A stretch of DNA of 64,000 nt from Pirellulaceae bacterium (GTDB lineage: Bacteria > Planctomycetota > Planctomycetia > Pirellulales > Pirellulaceae), in NCBI GenBank assembly GCA_029243025.1, contig JAQWSU010000045.1:124001-188000 (forward strand), written 5' to 3'. Shown in pieces: positions 25,383 to 34,368 of this stretch. The first letter of the stretch is position 1, and the number at the start of each line of letters is the position of its first letter. The notes under the pieces were generated by a model, which saw only the letters and a program-made list of their open reading frames with translations, was not told the DNA's origin and did no database searches. Made by a program: the position numbers and the translations under genes.

Positions 25383-27452
25383 TTACTCCGCCCTCAGCTG
25401 AAACGACGAAATGGAGGACTTGAGCGAGCCGATCGAATCTTGAAGTTCTGATGCTGCCCGAGCACATTCGTCAGCCGCATCGGTAGAACCCGATGCGTGG
25501 GTCGTCAATTGACTCATCGCCGAATTAATTTGGTCTGCTCCCTGGGCTTGACTCTGCATACTCTCATTGACTCTTTCAAAACGCGCCGTATTCTCAGCGA
25601 CACGAGCGATCACCTCACTCAACTGATTGCTAATGTGCTCGACATCTTTCACGCTGTGCCGCACTTGATCCGTGAAACGATCCATTTCCATTACGCCTGC
25701 CGATACGGCCGACTGCATCTGAGCCACCATCTGTTCGATATCCAACGTGGCTGATGCGGTTTGATCAGCAAGTCGGCGAATTTCACGAGCTACCACCAGG
25801 AACCCGACACCGTATTCACCCGCCTTCTCGGCTTCGATGGCCGCGTTGACCGAAAGTAAATTCGTCTGATCCGCAACCTTGGTAATCGTCGTCACGATGC
25901 CGGTGATATTGGCTGCCTTTTCATTGATGACACTGAGTTTATCGCCAAAAGAGGAAGTGGCTTCATCCAATCCACGCATATTCGATTCCATTTCAGTCAG
26001 GCCTTGTTGACCAGCTGTTGCCAGCCCCGTCGCATCATTCGCGGCATCACTGACTTCGGTCATCGTTTCCACGAGTTCGCCCGTCGTGGAAGAAATTTGC
26101 TTGACGGCCGCCGCGATTTGAGTCGATGAAGCACCGAAAGAACTTGCCGTGCTTTGCTGCTCACGACTTGTGGCGGCCAATTCGGTTGCCGTCGAATTCA
26201 ACTTAATGCTGGCGTGCTTCACATTTCCAACCAATGAGTTCAGATTGTCTGTCATGGTGCCCAATGATCGCAACAGCATGCCCGTCTCGTCTTTGCATTT
26301 GATATCGCCTAACTCCTGAGTCAAGTCACCGGCAGCGACTTGACCAGCCGCGGAGGCAGCTTGTCGAATTCGACGCGCCATGCGAAGCACCACGAAAATC
26401 AGAATGCAGATAATGCAGAGGAAGCCCACGCTCGCAAAAGTCGCGTTCTTCCATAGTTGCGAGCGAATCGGCGTCAAAATCGCGGCCTCGGACTTCCGTA
26501 AAATCAATGTCCAATCACCCGTGGGGATTTCCGCTGAAAAAAAGAAATATTTCTCGCCATCAACCGGGTCAATCGAATTCACGAGAAAGGTGGGCTTCTT
26601 GTTCCCCAAGATTCCCCCAAAGAGCTCTCCGTAATCTGTTTCCGCAACTGCTTGGGTTTTGAGCAGACTAGACGGGTCACTCTGCGATTCCAGCATCGGA
26701 TCAATCGTCGTGGCAATAAAGCGACCCTTGGCGCTGATCAAAAATAGATCAACCTGCGATTCTTTGGCAAACCTCCGTAATTGCTGTTCGACCTCCACAA
26801 GCCCCCGATCCACTCCGGCAACTCCCATGAACTCATTGTTGAGCACAATCGGGTAAGTATGCTCGACGATCATCTTTCCTTCGTAAACGTACGGTTCGGT
26901 GAAGGTCGCCTCGACCTTTCCTGTTTGTTCGAATCGTTCCTTTGCGCCTCGGTAATAGTCGTTGGTCTCCATTTCCACTAACGGCCGAAGTTCCAGCGCA
27001 CGAGTGTTGAGATCCGTGATATCCCAGTAGGGAATGAAGCGGCCCGAACCATCCATCGCTGCTGGCGGAATATCGCTGGACGCTGCATCAGCATCCGCGT
27101 CGTCGGCATTTGGTTCATAGCCAAAATAGGCAGCCGTGATATCCGGATAGTTTTCTAAAATGGTCTTCGCGAATTTCAGCGACGTGGCTCGATCACCAAA
27201 CATGCCGCTTATCTGAGCCTCTGCCATTCGTTGCGAAGTCGAACTCGCTTCGTGGTTCTGTTCCTCAATGCGCAATGCCAACAGAGACGTCGTGGCACTG
27301 AGATGTTGTTCACTGGACGCCATCAAATCTCGATATTCGGACATCGTGGTCAGAGTAATCAGTAAAAACGTCATGACGCATGTCGGAAGCACGAAGGCCA
27401 GGATTAAACGGCCAACAATACTTTCGAAAATCGTGCGATATAAGCCTGACAT
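25383..27452 (-). CDS. Methyl-accepting chemotaxis protein with periplasmic dCache-like domain (WspA position)
   Basis: 689 aa from ATG 27452, where ctggagtct gives a good ribosome site; a longer frame starts at 27566 but adds a non-conserved leader. TM1 (about 12-35), a periplasmic region of about 270 residues resembling dCache (AAYFGYEPNADDADAD, YWDITDLNTRALELRPLVEM, TFTEPYVYEGKMIVEHTYPIV, GVAGVDRGLVEVEQQLR), TM2 (about 340-360), HAMP, and a signalling coiled coil whose tip reads EAEKAGEYGVGFLVVAREIRR. It is the sensory input of the operon. The best studied WspA proteins have a four-helix-bundle sensor, so the ligand class probably differs. Confidence 0.93.
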   Translation of the reverse strand: MSGLYRTIFESIVGRLILAFVLPTCVMTFLLITLTTMSEYRDLMASSEQHLSATTSLLALRIEEQNHEASSTSQRMAEAQISGMFGDRATSLKFAKTILENYPDITAAYFGYEPNADDADADAASSDIPPAAMDGSGRFIPYWDITDLNTRALELRPLVEMETNDYYRGAKERFEQTGKVEATFTEPYVYEGKMIVEHTYPIVLNNEFMGVAGVDRGLVEVEQQLRRFAKESQVDLFLISAKGRFIATTIDPMLESQSDPSSLLKTQAVAETDYGELFGGILGNKKPTFLVNSIDPVDGEKYFFFSAEIPTGDWTLILRKSEAAILTPIRSQLWKNATFASVGFLCIICILIFVVLRMARRIRQAASAAGQVAAGDLTQELGDIKCKDETGMLLRSLGTMTDNLNSLVGNVKHASIKLNSTATELAATSREQQSTASSFGASSTQIAAAVKQISSTTGELVETMTEVSDAANDATGLATAGQQGLTEMESNMRGLDEATSSFGDKLSVINEKAANITGIVTTITKVADQTNLLSVNAAIEAEKAGEYGVGFLVVAREIRRLADQTASATLDIEQMVAQMQSAVSAGVMEMDRFTDQVRHSVKDVEHISNQLSEVIARVAENTARFERVNESMQSQAQGADQINSAMSQLTTHASGSTDAADECARAASELQDSIGSLKSSISSFQLRAE

Positions 27453-27965
27453 AGAGACTCCAGTAGAACGACGTTGGCTTGAGACAGCAAAATGATGGTG
27501 AAACTTGGCGCAAATAGTCCGAATATCGCGGTTCCATATCGTAGTCGCGCCCCAAGCGATCTCCAAATCAATGTTGGACTCACGACACGGAAGCCCAGGG
27601 TCCGCAGTTGGAATATGTGCGTTGTGTGCTTTCTGCTGCCATCAAAAACGGGGCATCTCTCCGCAAAACCAATCGGCCAACCCGAAACGAGTGTACAGTA
27701 AAGTCAAACACGCTTGGGCACGATTGCAGAGCCGCAAGCGGCAGAAAGCCAACCTGGGCAGCCACGCCTGGACTTGCCATCAGACTCCTACGACGGGTGC
27801 CAACTCATCCCGCCCCTGAGACCGTTTCAACGTTCGACCGTGACTAGCAACAACAAGGGTGATGAGCAGCGAACGGCCATCTCGCCGACACCGACTGTCG
27901 CGCCCCAAATCGATTCCATCCGGATCGACAAAAGGATCGTCACCGCCTTCGCACAAACACCCAAC
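27453..27965. other. Intergenic region upstream of the chemosensory operon
   Basis: About 510 bases between the receptor start and the small secreted protein gene. It should hold the operon promoter, but I cannot assign one. No conserved coding stretch and no RNA gene were recognised. Confidence 0.5.
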
Positions 27966-28484
27966 TCAAGGCTGTTCCAATTTGCCCGGATCGGCGAGTA
28001 TCAGAATTTTCGCTTCGATTTGATCGCGCGCATCCCCTTCGGCGCGTTTTAATGCCAGTCGGTAGTAAACTCGCGCCATTCCGGTGCGCCCCATACGCAA
28101 CTCGTGCTCAGCTTTTCGCACGTATCGATCGATGGCTCGGTTTCTGAGTGCATCGTTAGCCTCAGCCCGCCGTTGTTGTCGTTCAGACGCTTCAATCTTT
28201 GGCAGACTGCCGCGTGGAGGCGGAAAATATTGGCGCTGCCAAATCGATTGCCGCCCCACAATGGGAACGAAGCCGGTCACAAAGGGAGTGAGCGTTCCGT
28301 TGCTCACCGAGCCGAAACCACCGTCGGGGAGGGTGGCACGAGTCGATGTAGATGTGATTGATCGATTGCTACCCTGGACAGCCGACAGTCGAAAACGAAA
28401 TCTCTGAGCCTGAATCGAGTCGCAGAGCGTCAAGCCCCCGATGGTCGAGCAAAAGAGCATCATCCGCGCGAGACGAAGCGCCAT
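27966..28484 (-). CDS. Small secreted hypothetical protein
   Basis: 172 aa from ATG 28484. Signal peptide MALRLARMMLFCSTIGGLTL ending near DSIQAQ. The middle is Ser/Thr/Gly/Pro-rich with no motif. The C-terminal 90 residues form a charged helical segment (RAEANDALRNRAIDRYVRKA, MARVYYRLALKRAEGDARDQ), similar to the single TPR-like helix pair seen in many planctomycete secreted proteins. No function can be assigned. Confidence 0.65.
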   Translation of the reverse strand: MALRLARMMLFCSTIGGLTLCDSIQAQRFRFRLSAVQGSNRSITSTSTRATLPDGGFGSVSNGTLTPFVTGFVPIVGRQSIWQRQYFPPPRGSLPKIEASERQQRRAEANDALRNRAIDRYVRKAEHELRMGRTGMARVYYRLALKRAEGDARDQIEAKILILADPGKLEQP

Positions 28485-28831
28485 CTTCTTGTCTCCCCAA
28501 ATCAATCGAACTCGGAACGCCCCTCTGCCAACAGCCGAGGGCGGTGAAATTTGGTCAGCCCTGTGGGCAGCCTACGCGTTTTACGAGGCAAAAGCGAGCC
28601 AACTTGCGCTGGGATGCGCTCTGGCGCAATTCAACAGTGGTTTTTCTTGGCGCGTCCCGAATCCCACTTCGCGGAGCCAACCCGCTAGGACAGCCAAACA
28701 ATCGGAAGAACTCGTACAACCTCCGCCCACTTCTTGTCCTGTGACAATCAATGGGAAGTTAACGGCTCTAAACCAATTTCCCCCGTTCTCCGTCTGCTTT
28801 TCTAGCGAACGGCCAGGCGTCGGTAACTAGT
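28485..28831. other. Intergenic region between divergent genes
   Basis: About 350 bases separating the small secreted protein (minus) from the FG-GAP surface protein (plus). No feature stands out. Confidence 0.45.
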
Positions 28832-30451
28832 GTGGAATTTATCGACAATTCTGTCGGTCGACTCCTCCATGACTTCCCATCTTCGACGCCACACCGTGAT
28901 CTACGAGGCACTGTCTTGATCCAGGATCGTCTTGCTCCGTTTTGCCGTAAACATCGCTTTGAACCACTTGAAAGTCGCACCTTACTCGCGGCGGACCTAC
29001 TCATCTCGTACGAACCAACCCTCGAGCACTCTGGCTACACGACGTTTTTCTTGACGATTGAGTCAGACAGTCCCGTCAGTGCCCTGCATGGGACCGTGGA
29101 GAGTCGAAAAATGCGGCAGATCAACCCACGTGGAGCCGATACGATTTTCCGTGACCACAACTCAGAACTGATCGACGCGGGGGGTACGATTTATTCCGAT
29201 TCTCAGTTCCAATTCTCGTTGGTGGAAGATGAGCTACAAGTTATCAGCAGCAGCGAGAGTTCCTCAAAATTACAAGCTGAATTTTCTGGCTTCACGCCTT
29301 TTACCAATCGAACGGTTGCTCATGTTGTCGTTTCGAGCGGAAGTCAGACGAGCTACTCGTTTGAGATAACAACCGCAAGCGGTACCGAGACGCTCGACGG
29401 AAACCTGCATTCAACGCGCGTCGATGTGATCGGTCGACGAGGAAATGATTGGCATGTAGCACGTTCCAATGGATCTCGATTGAAGACAAGTCGTCTGGGC
29501 TCAACTGATCCTGAAATCGAATGGCTCGAACCGGGAGATGTGAATGGCGACGGCGTCGATGATCTCGTCGGTTGGAATCCTGATACCGGCCAATGGACGG
29601 TCGGTGTCATCACGGAAGCTGGTTTGGTTCAATCGACGTGGGGAACCTGGTCGAACAAGGTCGAGTGGACGGATGTTAACCTAGCCGACATCAATGGTGA
29701 TGGGCGTGACGATTTGATTGGTCGCGTGGCCGGTCACGGCGCGTGGTGGTCTGGCATTTCCACAGGGGACAGTTTCGTCAATCGGGCGGAAGGCAGGTGG
29801 TCGGCTAACATCAATTGGCTCGACGTTCGTACGGGTGATCTATCAGGCGATGGTCGCGCTGACATTGTCGGTCGAGTTGAATCAACAGGTGAACTGTGGG
29901 TTGCTGTCTCAACCGACAACGGCTTCGACACACGTCTCTGGGGGCGACTCCGCGCAGACGTAAATTGGGGCTTTGTCGACGTTGGAGATGTAAACGGTGA
30001 TGGTCGTGAAGATCTGATTGCCCGCAATGACCTGAATGGCATTTGGTTTGTCGGGGTATCCAATGGCTCTCGCTTCACCGTTCAAGGCGCTTGGTCCAAA
30101 TGGTCGAAGGGATTCCCCTGGGTCGACATTCAACTAGCCGACATGAACGGTGATGGCTTGATCGACGTGTTTGGACGGCTTAAGAACACGGGTCAACTAT
30201 TCGTTGCTGAATCACAAGGTGATCAGTTCGTAACACGCTCTTGGGGACGCTGGCCGAAGAAAACACAATGGACCGACGTCCAGACAGGAGATCTGAATGG
30301 TGACGGTCGCGATGACCTCTTTGGCCGCGATCTGAAATCGGGAAAGTGGTCAGCCTCACTCTCAACCGGGCGTTCCCTGACGCGCAAGAAAAAATGGGGC
30401 AAATGGCAGAATCCCAGACAGTGGGAGCAAGTGTTCGCCGCTGATTTCTAG
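28832..30451 (+). CDS. LEPR-signature surface protein with six FG-GAP/VCBS-type repeats
   Basis: 539 aa from GTG 28832; a later start before the signature (FEPLESRTLLAAD, about 43-55) cannot be excluded. Residues about 55-190 are a beta domain. From about 230 six repeats of roughly 45-50 residues follow, each with an acidic calcium loop: DVNGDGVDDL, DINGDGRDDL, DLSGDGRADI, DVNGDGREDL, DMNGDGLIDV and DLNGDGRDDL, with WGxW motifs between. This is a beta-propeller-like FG-GAP array. LEPR-type N-termini are abundant in planctomycete exported giant proteins. Adhesion or matrix function is inferred. Confidence 0.85.
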   Translation: MEFIDNSVGRLLHDFPSSTPHRDLRGTVLIQDRLAPFCRKHRFEPLESRTLLAADLLISYEPTLEHSGYTTFFLTIESDSPVSALHGTVESRKMRQINPRGADTIFRDHNSELIDAGGTIYSDSQFQFSLVEDELQVISSSESSSKLQAEFSGFTPFTNRTVAHVVVSSGSQTSYSFEITTASGTETLDGNLHSTRVDVIGRRGNDWHVARSNGSRLKTSRLGSTDPEIEWLEPGDVNGDGVDDLVGWNPDTGQWTVGVITEAGLVQSTWGTWSNKVEWTDVNLADINGDGRDDLIGRVAGHGAWWSGISTGDSFVNRAEGRWSANINWLDVRTGDLSGDGRADIVGRVESTGELWVAVSTDNGFDTRLWGRLRADVNWGFVDVGDVNGDGREDLIARNDLNGIWFVGVSNGSRFTVQGAWSKWSKGFPWVDIQLADMNGDGLIDVFGRLKNTGQLFVAESQGDQFVTRSWGRWPKKTQWTDVQTGDLNGDGRDDLFGRDLKSGKWSASLSTGRSLTRKKKWGKWQNPRQWEQVFAADF

Positions 30452-30890
30452 TCTCACCCCGATGCTCGCTCGCAACCTTCTCAGCAACAGCACTGCTGTT
30501 GACCACCACGAACAGGCGATTCTCCATTCTACGATCGTGAAGCTGATAGGCTGTCGACCATCGATGATTGACTGCGGACTCCCCAGCTGTCCCCAGTCAC
30601 GGCAACCCGAAAGCTAACAGCGACCTTTGGCCAGGAACTTCGTCGCAGGCGGGTTGGTCGCTGAGAAGTGGGGCGAATCACAGACGCGCAAATCGCTGGC
30701 AATCGGTTGGACGGGAAGGTATCGGGGTCGACGCCAAGCGATTTTTCGGGCACAAATCCTGATATTCGTGCTGAAAATCTGGACGGTTCCCATTTGGGGA
30801 GACGTGACCCGCCTCCGTTTTCCGAGTATGATTAGCTCACAAGGCACTCCGTTTCCCCACCTATATTTCATACCCAATGAGGATTTAGTT
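30452..30890. other. Intergenic region upstream of the Gfo/Idh gene
   Basis: About 440 bases. A small stem-loop (caacag / ctgttg near 30486) lies shortly after the FG-GAP gene stop and could be a weak 3' structure. The reading frame of the oxidoreductase remains open through part of this region, but it lacks a start with a ribosome site before 30891. Confidence 0.45.
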
Positions 30891-32105
30891 ATGGGCAATC
30901 ATTCCAACCCTAACCGTCGAGACTTTATCAAGACGGCGAGTTCGGCAATCGCCTTGCCTTACGTGATTACGTCGTCAGCGTTGGGCGATGCCGAGCGACC
31001 GGCCGCCAGCGAACGAATTGTGATGGGCGGCATCGGCATCGGCAACATGGGCCGCGGCGACATGGGCAATTTCCTGGGTCGGTCCGATGTCCAATACGTT
31101 GCCGTGAGCGACGTCCGCAAAGGAGCCCGTGAATCGGCGAAGGCCCGCGCTGACAAGCACTACAACAACAAAGACTGTGCTGATTACAACGACTTCCGAG
31201 AACTAATCGGCCGCCCCGACATCGATGCAGTCCATGTGGCAACTCCCGATCATTGGCACGCAATTATGGTGATCGAAGCATGCCGCAACGGAAAAGACGT
31301 TTACTGCCAAAAACCGGAAACGCGCACCTTGCGTGAAGGCCCTCTGATGGTTGACGCCGCGCGACGTTATTCACGCGTGGTCTCGGGCGGCAGCCAGCGA
31401 GTGCTTCAAGACTACCGCTCAATTGTCGACAAATGCTGGGGTGGAGAACTTGGTGAAGTCAAGTCGATTAATGTCAACGTAGGCCCTCTGTCTCAAACCT
31501 GCAATCTGCCCGCTCAGGATGTACCGAGCGACATCGATTGGGATCTTTGGCTTGGACCAGCCCCTTGGGCACCCTACAACAAGGCACGCTGTGATGGCAA
31601 CTTTGGCACAAGTGGCGGAAGTTGGCGATCCTATATCGATTACTCGGGCGGTGGTATGACCGACTGGGGAGCCCATCACTTTGGTGGCGCGACCTTTGCC
31701 GTTGATGTCCGTGAATTGCAGCCCAACGAAGTGATCTATCAGGATGGCGGCAAATGGATCACGTTCGTTTATCCCAATGGGATGCAGATCCATCACAACA
31801 AGCCAGACACAGGCAATTTGGCCGTCGAAGGAACGCCGAACGAAAAACGAGCGGCGAAACCCGTGCCGGCCTACAAAGGCACTGGCGGAATCTACGGTGA
31901 CTTCATCGAATGCGTCAAAACACGCGAGCAGCCCTTCCGCGACATTGAACTCGCGGTGAATTCCGTAGCGTTGAGCCATCTGGGTACCATCGCATATCGA
32001 CTTCAGCGATCACTGCAATGGGATGCTGAAAACCAAAGATTCCCAAATGACGAAGAAGCCAATCGAATGCTCGATCGAGCACGTCGCCAACCCTGGCAAC
32101 TGTAG
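30891..32105 (+). CDS. Tat-exported Gfo/Idh/MocA family oxidoreductase
   Basis: 404 aa from ATG 30891, with gaggatttagtt giving a good ribosome site; the frame is open further upstream but lacks homology there. The Tat signal is NRRDFIKTASSAIALPYVITS. The Rossmann NAD(P)-binding part contains GIGIGNMGRGDMGNFL and AVSDVRK, and the catalytic-type motif HVATPDHWHAIMV, followed by EKP-like QKPETRTLREG. The C-terminal alpha/beta domain has YSGGGMTDWGAHHF. The family oxidises or rearranges sugars and inositols; substrate is unknown. It heads a cluster with two HEAT-repeat proteins and an esterase-like hydrolase. Confidence 0.92.
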   Translation: MGNHSNPNRRDFIKTASSAIALPYVITSSALGDAERPAASERIVMGGIGIGNMGRGDMGNFLGRSDVQYVAVSDVRKGARESAKARADKHYNNKDCADYNDFRELIGRPDIDAVHVATPDHWHAIMVIEACRNGKDVYCQKPETRTLREGPLMVDAARRYSRVVSGGSQRVLQDYRSIVDKCWGGELGEVKSINVNVGPLSQTCNLPAQDVPSDIDWDLWLGPAPWAPYNKARCDGNFGTSGGSWRSYIDYSGGGMTDWGAHHFGGATFAVDVRELQPNEVIYQDGGKWITFVYPNGMQIHHNKPDTGNLAVEGTPNEKRAAKPVPAYKGTGGIYGDFIECVKTREQPFRDIELAVNSVALSHLGTIAYRLQRSLQWDAENQRFPNDEEANRMLDRARRQPWQL

Positions 32106-32165
32106 TATTGGCCGTTAATCCTTGTCTGTGAATCAGAAATAAACTCTCACTGGGAGATAAACATT

Positions 32166-32870
32166 ATGTTGGACCAAGCGTTTGAAGCCCTGAAGGAATA
32201 CAACTGGGGCACTGATCCGAAAGTTCTCAATCCGATCGATGAAGCGATCGTTTCGTCACACGGTGATCAATCAGCTCGTCAAGCTCTCGAGACTCGTCTG
32301 GCTGCCGTTCTTGGTACCGATGTGCCACGTGATGCGAAAGATTATGTCTGCCGAAAACTGATGCTGATTGGCTCAGCAGAGTCGGTATCCGCATTGGCGA
32401 CATTACTGTCTAACCAAGACAATTCGCACATGGCTCGCTACGCGTTGGAACGCATTCCGGCACCGGAAGCTGCTGCCGCAATGCGTGATGCTCTGCCGAA
32501 TATCAATGATCCGCTGAAGATCGGTGTCATTGCTTCACTTGGCGTCCGAGGCGACACGGCCAGCATTCCCCTCTTGTCCAGTTATATGTCAGACGAGAAT
32601 GCTGCCGTCGCTGCTGCAGCAGCCTATGCCCTGGGCGATTTGGCAACATCCGCAGCTGCCAAAGCCTTGACAGAACCAGGGTACAGGGCAAGTGAGCAAG
32701 TTGTGTTTGCTGCAACAGATGCATCCTTGTCCTGTGCCGAGGCGCTGTTAGCGGATGGCAAGAATAGTGAAGCATTAGCCATTTACAAAGGCTACATCGG
32801 TCTCAATCACCCCAAGCACGTGCGATTGGCTGCCACCCGAGGCATGCTTGCCTGTAGCGGCAAAAAGTAG
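32166..32870 (+). CDS. HEAT-repeat protein
   Basis: 234 aa. Helical repeats such as SAESVSALATLLSNQDNSHM, MARYALERIPAPEAAAAMRD, IGVIASLGVRGDTASIPLLS and AAAAYALGDLATSAAAKAL fit the HEAT/PBS-lyase pattern. No signal peptide, in contrast to its neighbours. It starts 60 bases after the oxidoreductase. HEAT arrays serve as protein-binding scaffolds, so a complex with neighbouring gene products is likely but inferred. Confidence 0.85.
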   Translation: MLDQAFEALKEYNWGTDPKVLNPIDEAIVSSHGDQSARQALETRLAAVLGTDVPRDAKDYVCRKLMLIGSAESVSALATLLSNQDNSHMARYALERIPAPEAAAAMRDALPNINDPLKIGVIASLGVRGDTASIPLLSSYMSDENAAVAAAAAYALGDLATSAAAKALTEPGYRASEQVVFAATDASLSCAEALLADGKNSEALAIYKGYIGLNHPKHVRLAATRGMLACSGKK

Positions 32871-32894
32871 TTTTTCTCATTCGGGAATTTGAAC

Positions 32895-32932
32895 ACATGG
32901 TGACGGGAACGCTCGTCACCATGTTTGTTTTT
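32895..32932 (+). terminator. Terminator-like hairpin between the two HEAT-repeat genes
   Basis: Perfect 11-bp stem acatggtgacg / cgtcaccatgt (32895-32905 and 32914-32924) with an eight-base loop, followed by ttgttttt. It ends directly before the ribosome site (gaggagg) of the next gene, so it may partly terminate or attenuate transcription between the two genes. Confidence 0.75.
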
Positions 32933-32946
32933 GAGGAGGCGCCTTG

Positions 32947-34326
32947 ATGTGGATCCGACTGGTCCTCTGTTTTGTTTTTTCACTCACCGTTCTGACCGTT
33001 GATGTCCGCCGGACCGTCGCGGCTGACGTCAACGACGAATTAGTGCAGTTGGTCGTCAGTTTGCTCAGCGATTCCGACAAGGACATGCGAGCACTTGGCT
33101 TCGAACAGATTCGCAATGAAGCCCCGGGAAAAGCTGCAACACAACAATTTGCCGCACTCTTACAAAAATTGCCCCCTTCAACACAAGTCGGACTGCTGAG
33201 TGCGCTTGCTGATCGAGCTGATCGTTCAGCTCGACCAGCGGTGGTGGAATTGCTTGAGAGCCAACCAGCTCCCGCCGTTCGCGTTGCAGCAATCCGAGCG
33301 CTCGGATCCTTGGGAACAAGTCAGGACACACCGCGATTCGTCGAATTTGTTTCCAAGGGAACCGATAACGATCGAACCGCTGCATTCGCAAGCCTTGTTT
33401 CCCTGCGGGGTGAGGACGTATCCCAAGCGATCGTCCAGCAGATGGCGGGAGCCGAATCCAATGCACAAGTGGAACTCATTCGAGTCTTGACCACCCGACG
33501 GGCCCTCGACGTGGTGCCTGATCTGTTGCAGGCCGCCGTTGGCAGCGATGCAACGGTTCGCTCCGCTGCCATGCAAGCGTTAGGAAAACTAGGCAGCACC
33601 GGACAGATTCCGGGAATGGTCCAAGGTGTGCTCAAAGCAAAGCGGGGTGCCGAACAGGCAGCCGCAGAAAAAAACCTGATGTTCGTCTGCCGTCGCTCAG
33701 GTGAACCAGACCAACAAGCCGAGCCACTGCTCGCCGCCATCAACAAACTTAATTCGGCCGATCGTGTGACCTTGCTCTCAACTGTAGGCAGAGTCGGAGG
33801 TCCGTCAGCCTTGAAGGTAATCGAGCAAGCGCTGAATGACCGCAAACAACATTCCGCAGGACTGAGAGCACTCTGCAATTGGCCGAACGCGTCCGTCGCA
33901 CCCCAGTTAATCAAGGTCATCTCAACCGACAAACATCGAGGGCATGCCACGACCGCGTTGCGGGCGTTGATTCGTATCGCACCGCTCCCCGACGGCCGGA
34001 GCGACCTAGAAAAGCTTGATCTTCTGAAGCTGGCCATGCAACTTTGCCAACGCGATGAAGAACGAAAACTGGCCCTTAAACGGGCTAGCGCAATACGCAT
34101 CCCGGAAACTTTGCGTTTTGTCCTTCCTTACATGGATCAGCCTGGCTTCTCCGACCAGGCTTGCGAAACAATTGTGGAGCTGGCCCATCATCGCAATCTG
34201 CGAGAACCAAACGAAGCCGAGTTCCATCAAGCATTGGATCAGGTTATCGCGACCAGCAAGAACGCCACCGTTGTCGACCGTGCAAATCGGTACAAGCGAG
34301 ATGAAACCTGGGTACGTCCCAAATAA
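32947..34326 (+). CDS. Secreted HEAT-repeat protein
   Basis: 459 aa from ATG 32947, directly preceded by gaggaggcgccttg. Signal peptide MWIRLVLCFVFSLTVLTVDV to about residue 26 (TVAADVN). The rest is a long helical solenoid: DKDMRALGFEQIRNEAPGK, VRVAAIRALGSLGTSQDTP, VRSAAMQALGKLGSTGQIPG and similar units about every 30 residues, i.e. HEAT repeats. Probably periplasmic. It sits between a HEAT protein and a hydrolase in one cluster. Confidence 0.85.
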   Translation: MWIRLVLCFVFSLTVLTVDVRRTVAADVNDELVQLVVSLLSDSDKDMRALGFEQIRNEAPGKAATQQFAALLQKLPPSTQVGLLSALADRADRSARPAVVELLESQPAPAVRVAAIRALGSLGTSQDTPRFVEFVSKGTDNDRTAAFASLVSLRGEDVSQAIVQQMAGAESNAQVELIRVLTTRRALDVVPDLLQAAVGSDATVRSAAMQALGKLGSTGQIPGMVQGVLKAKRGAEQAAAEKNLMFVCRRSGEPDQQAEPLLAAINKLNSADRVTLLSTVGRVGGPSALKVIEQALNDRKQHSAGLRALCNWPNASVAPQLIKVISTDKHRGHATTALRALIRIAPLPDGRSDLEKLDLLKLAMQLCQRDEERKLALKRASAIRIPETLRFVLPYMDQPGFSDQACETIVELAHHRNLREPNEAEFHQALDQVIATSKNATVVDRANRYKRDETWVRPK

Positions 34327-34368
34327 TCTTGACTGTCTGAAGAAATGAAACCCGGAAGGAATGAAATA

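Noticed and set aside
30627-30890. Upstream extension of the Gfo/Idh protein
   Set aside because: The Tat signal with a good ribosome site begins at 30891; the extension would bury it.
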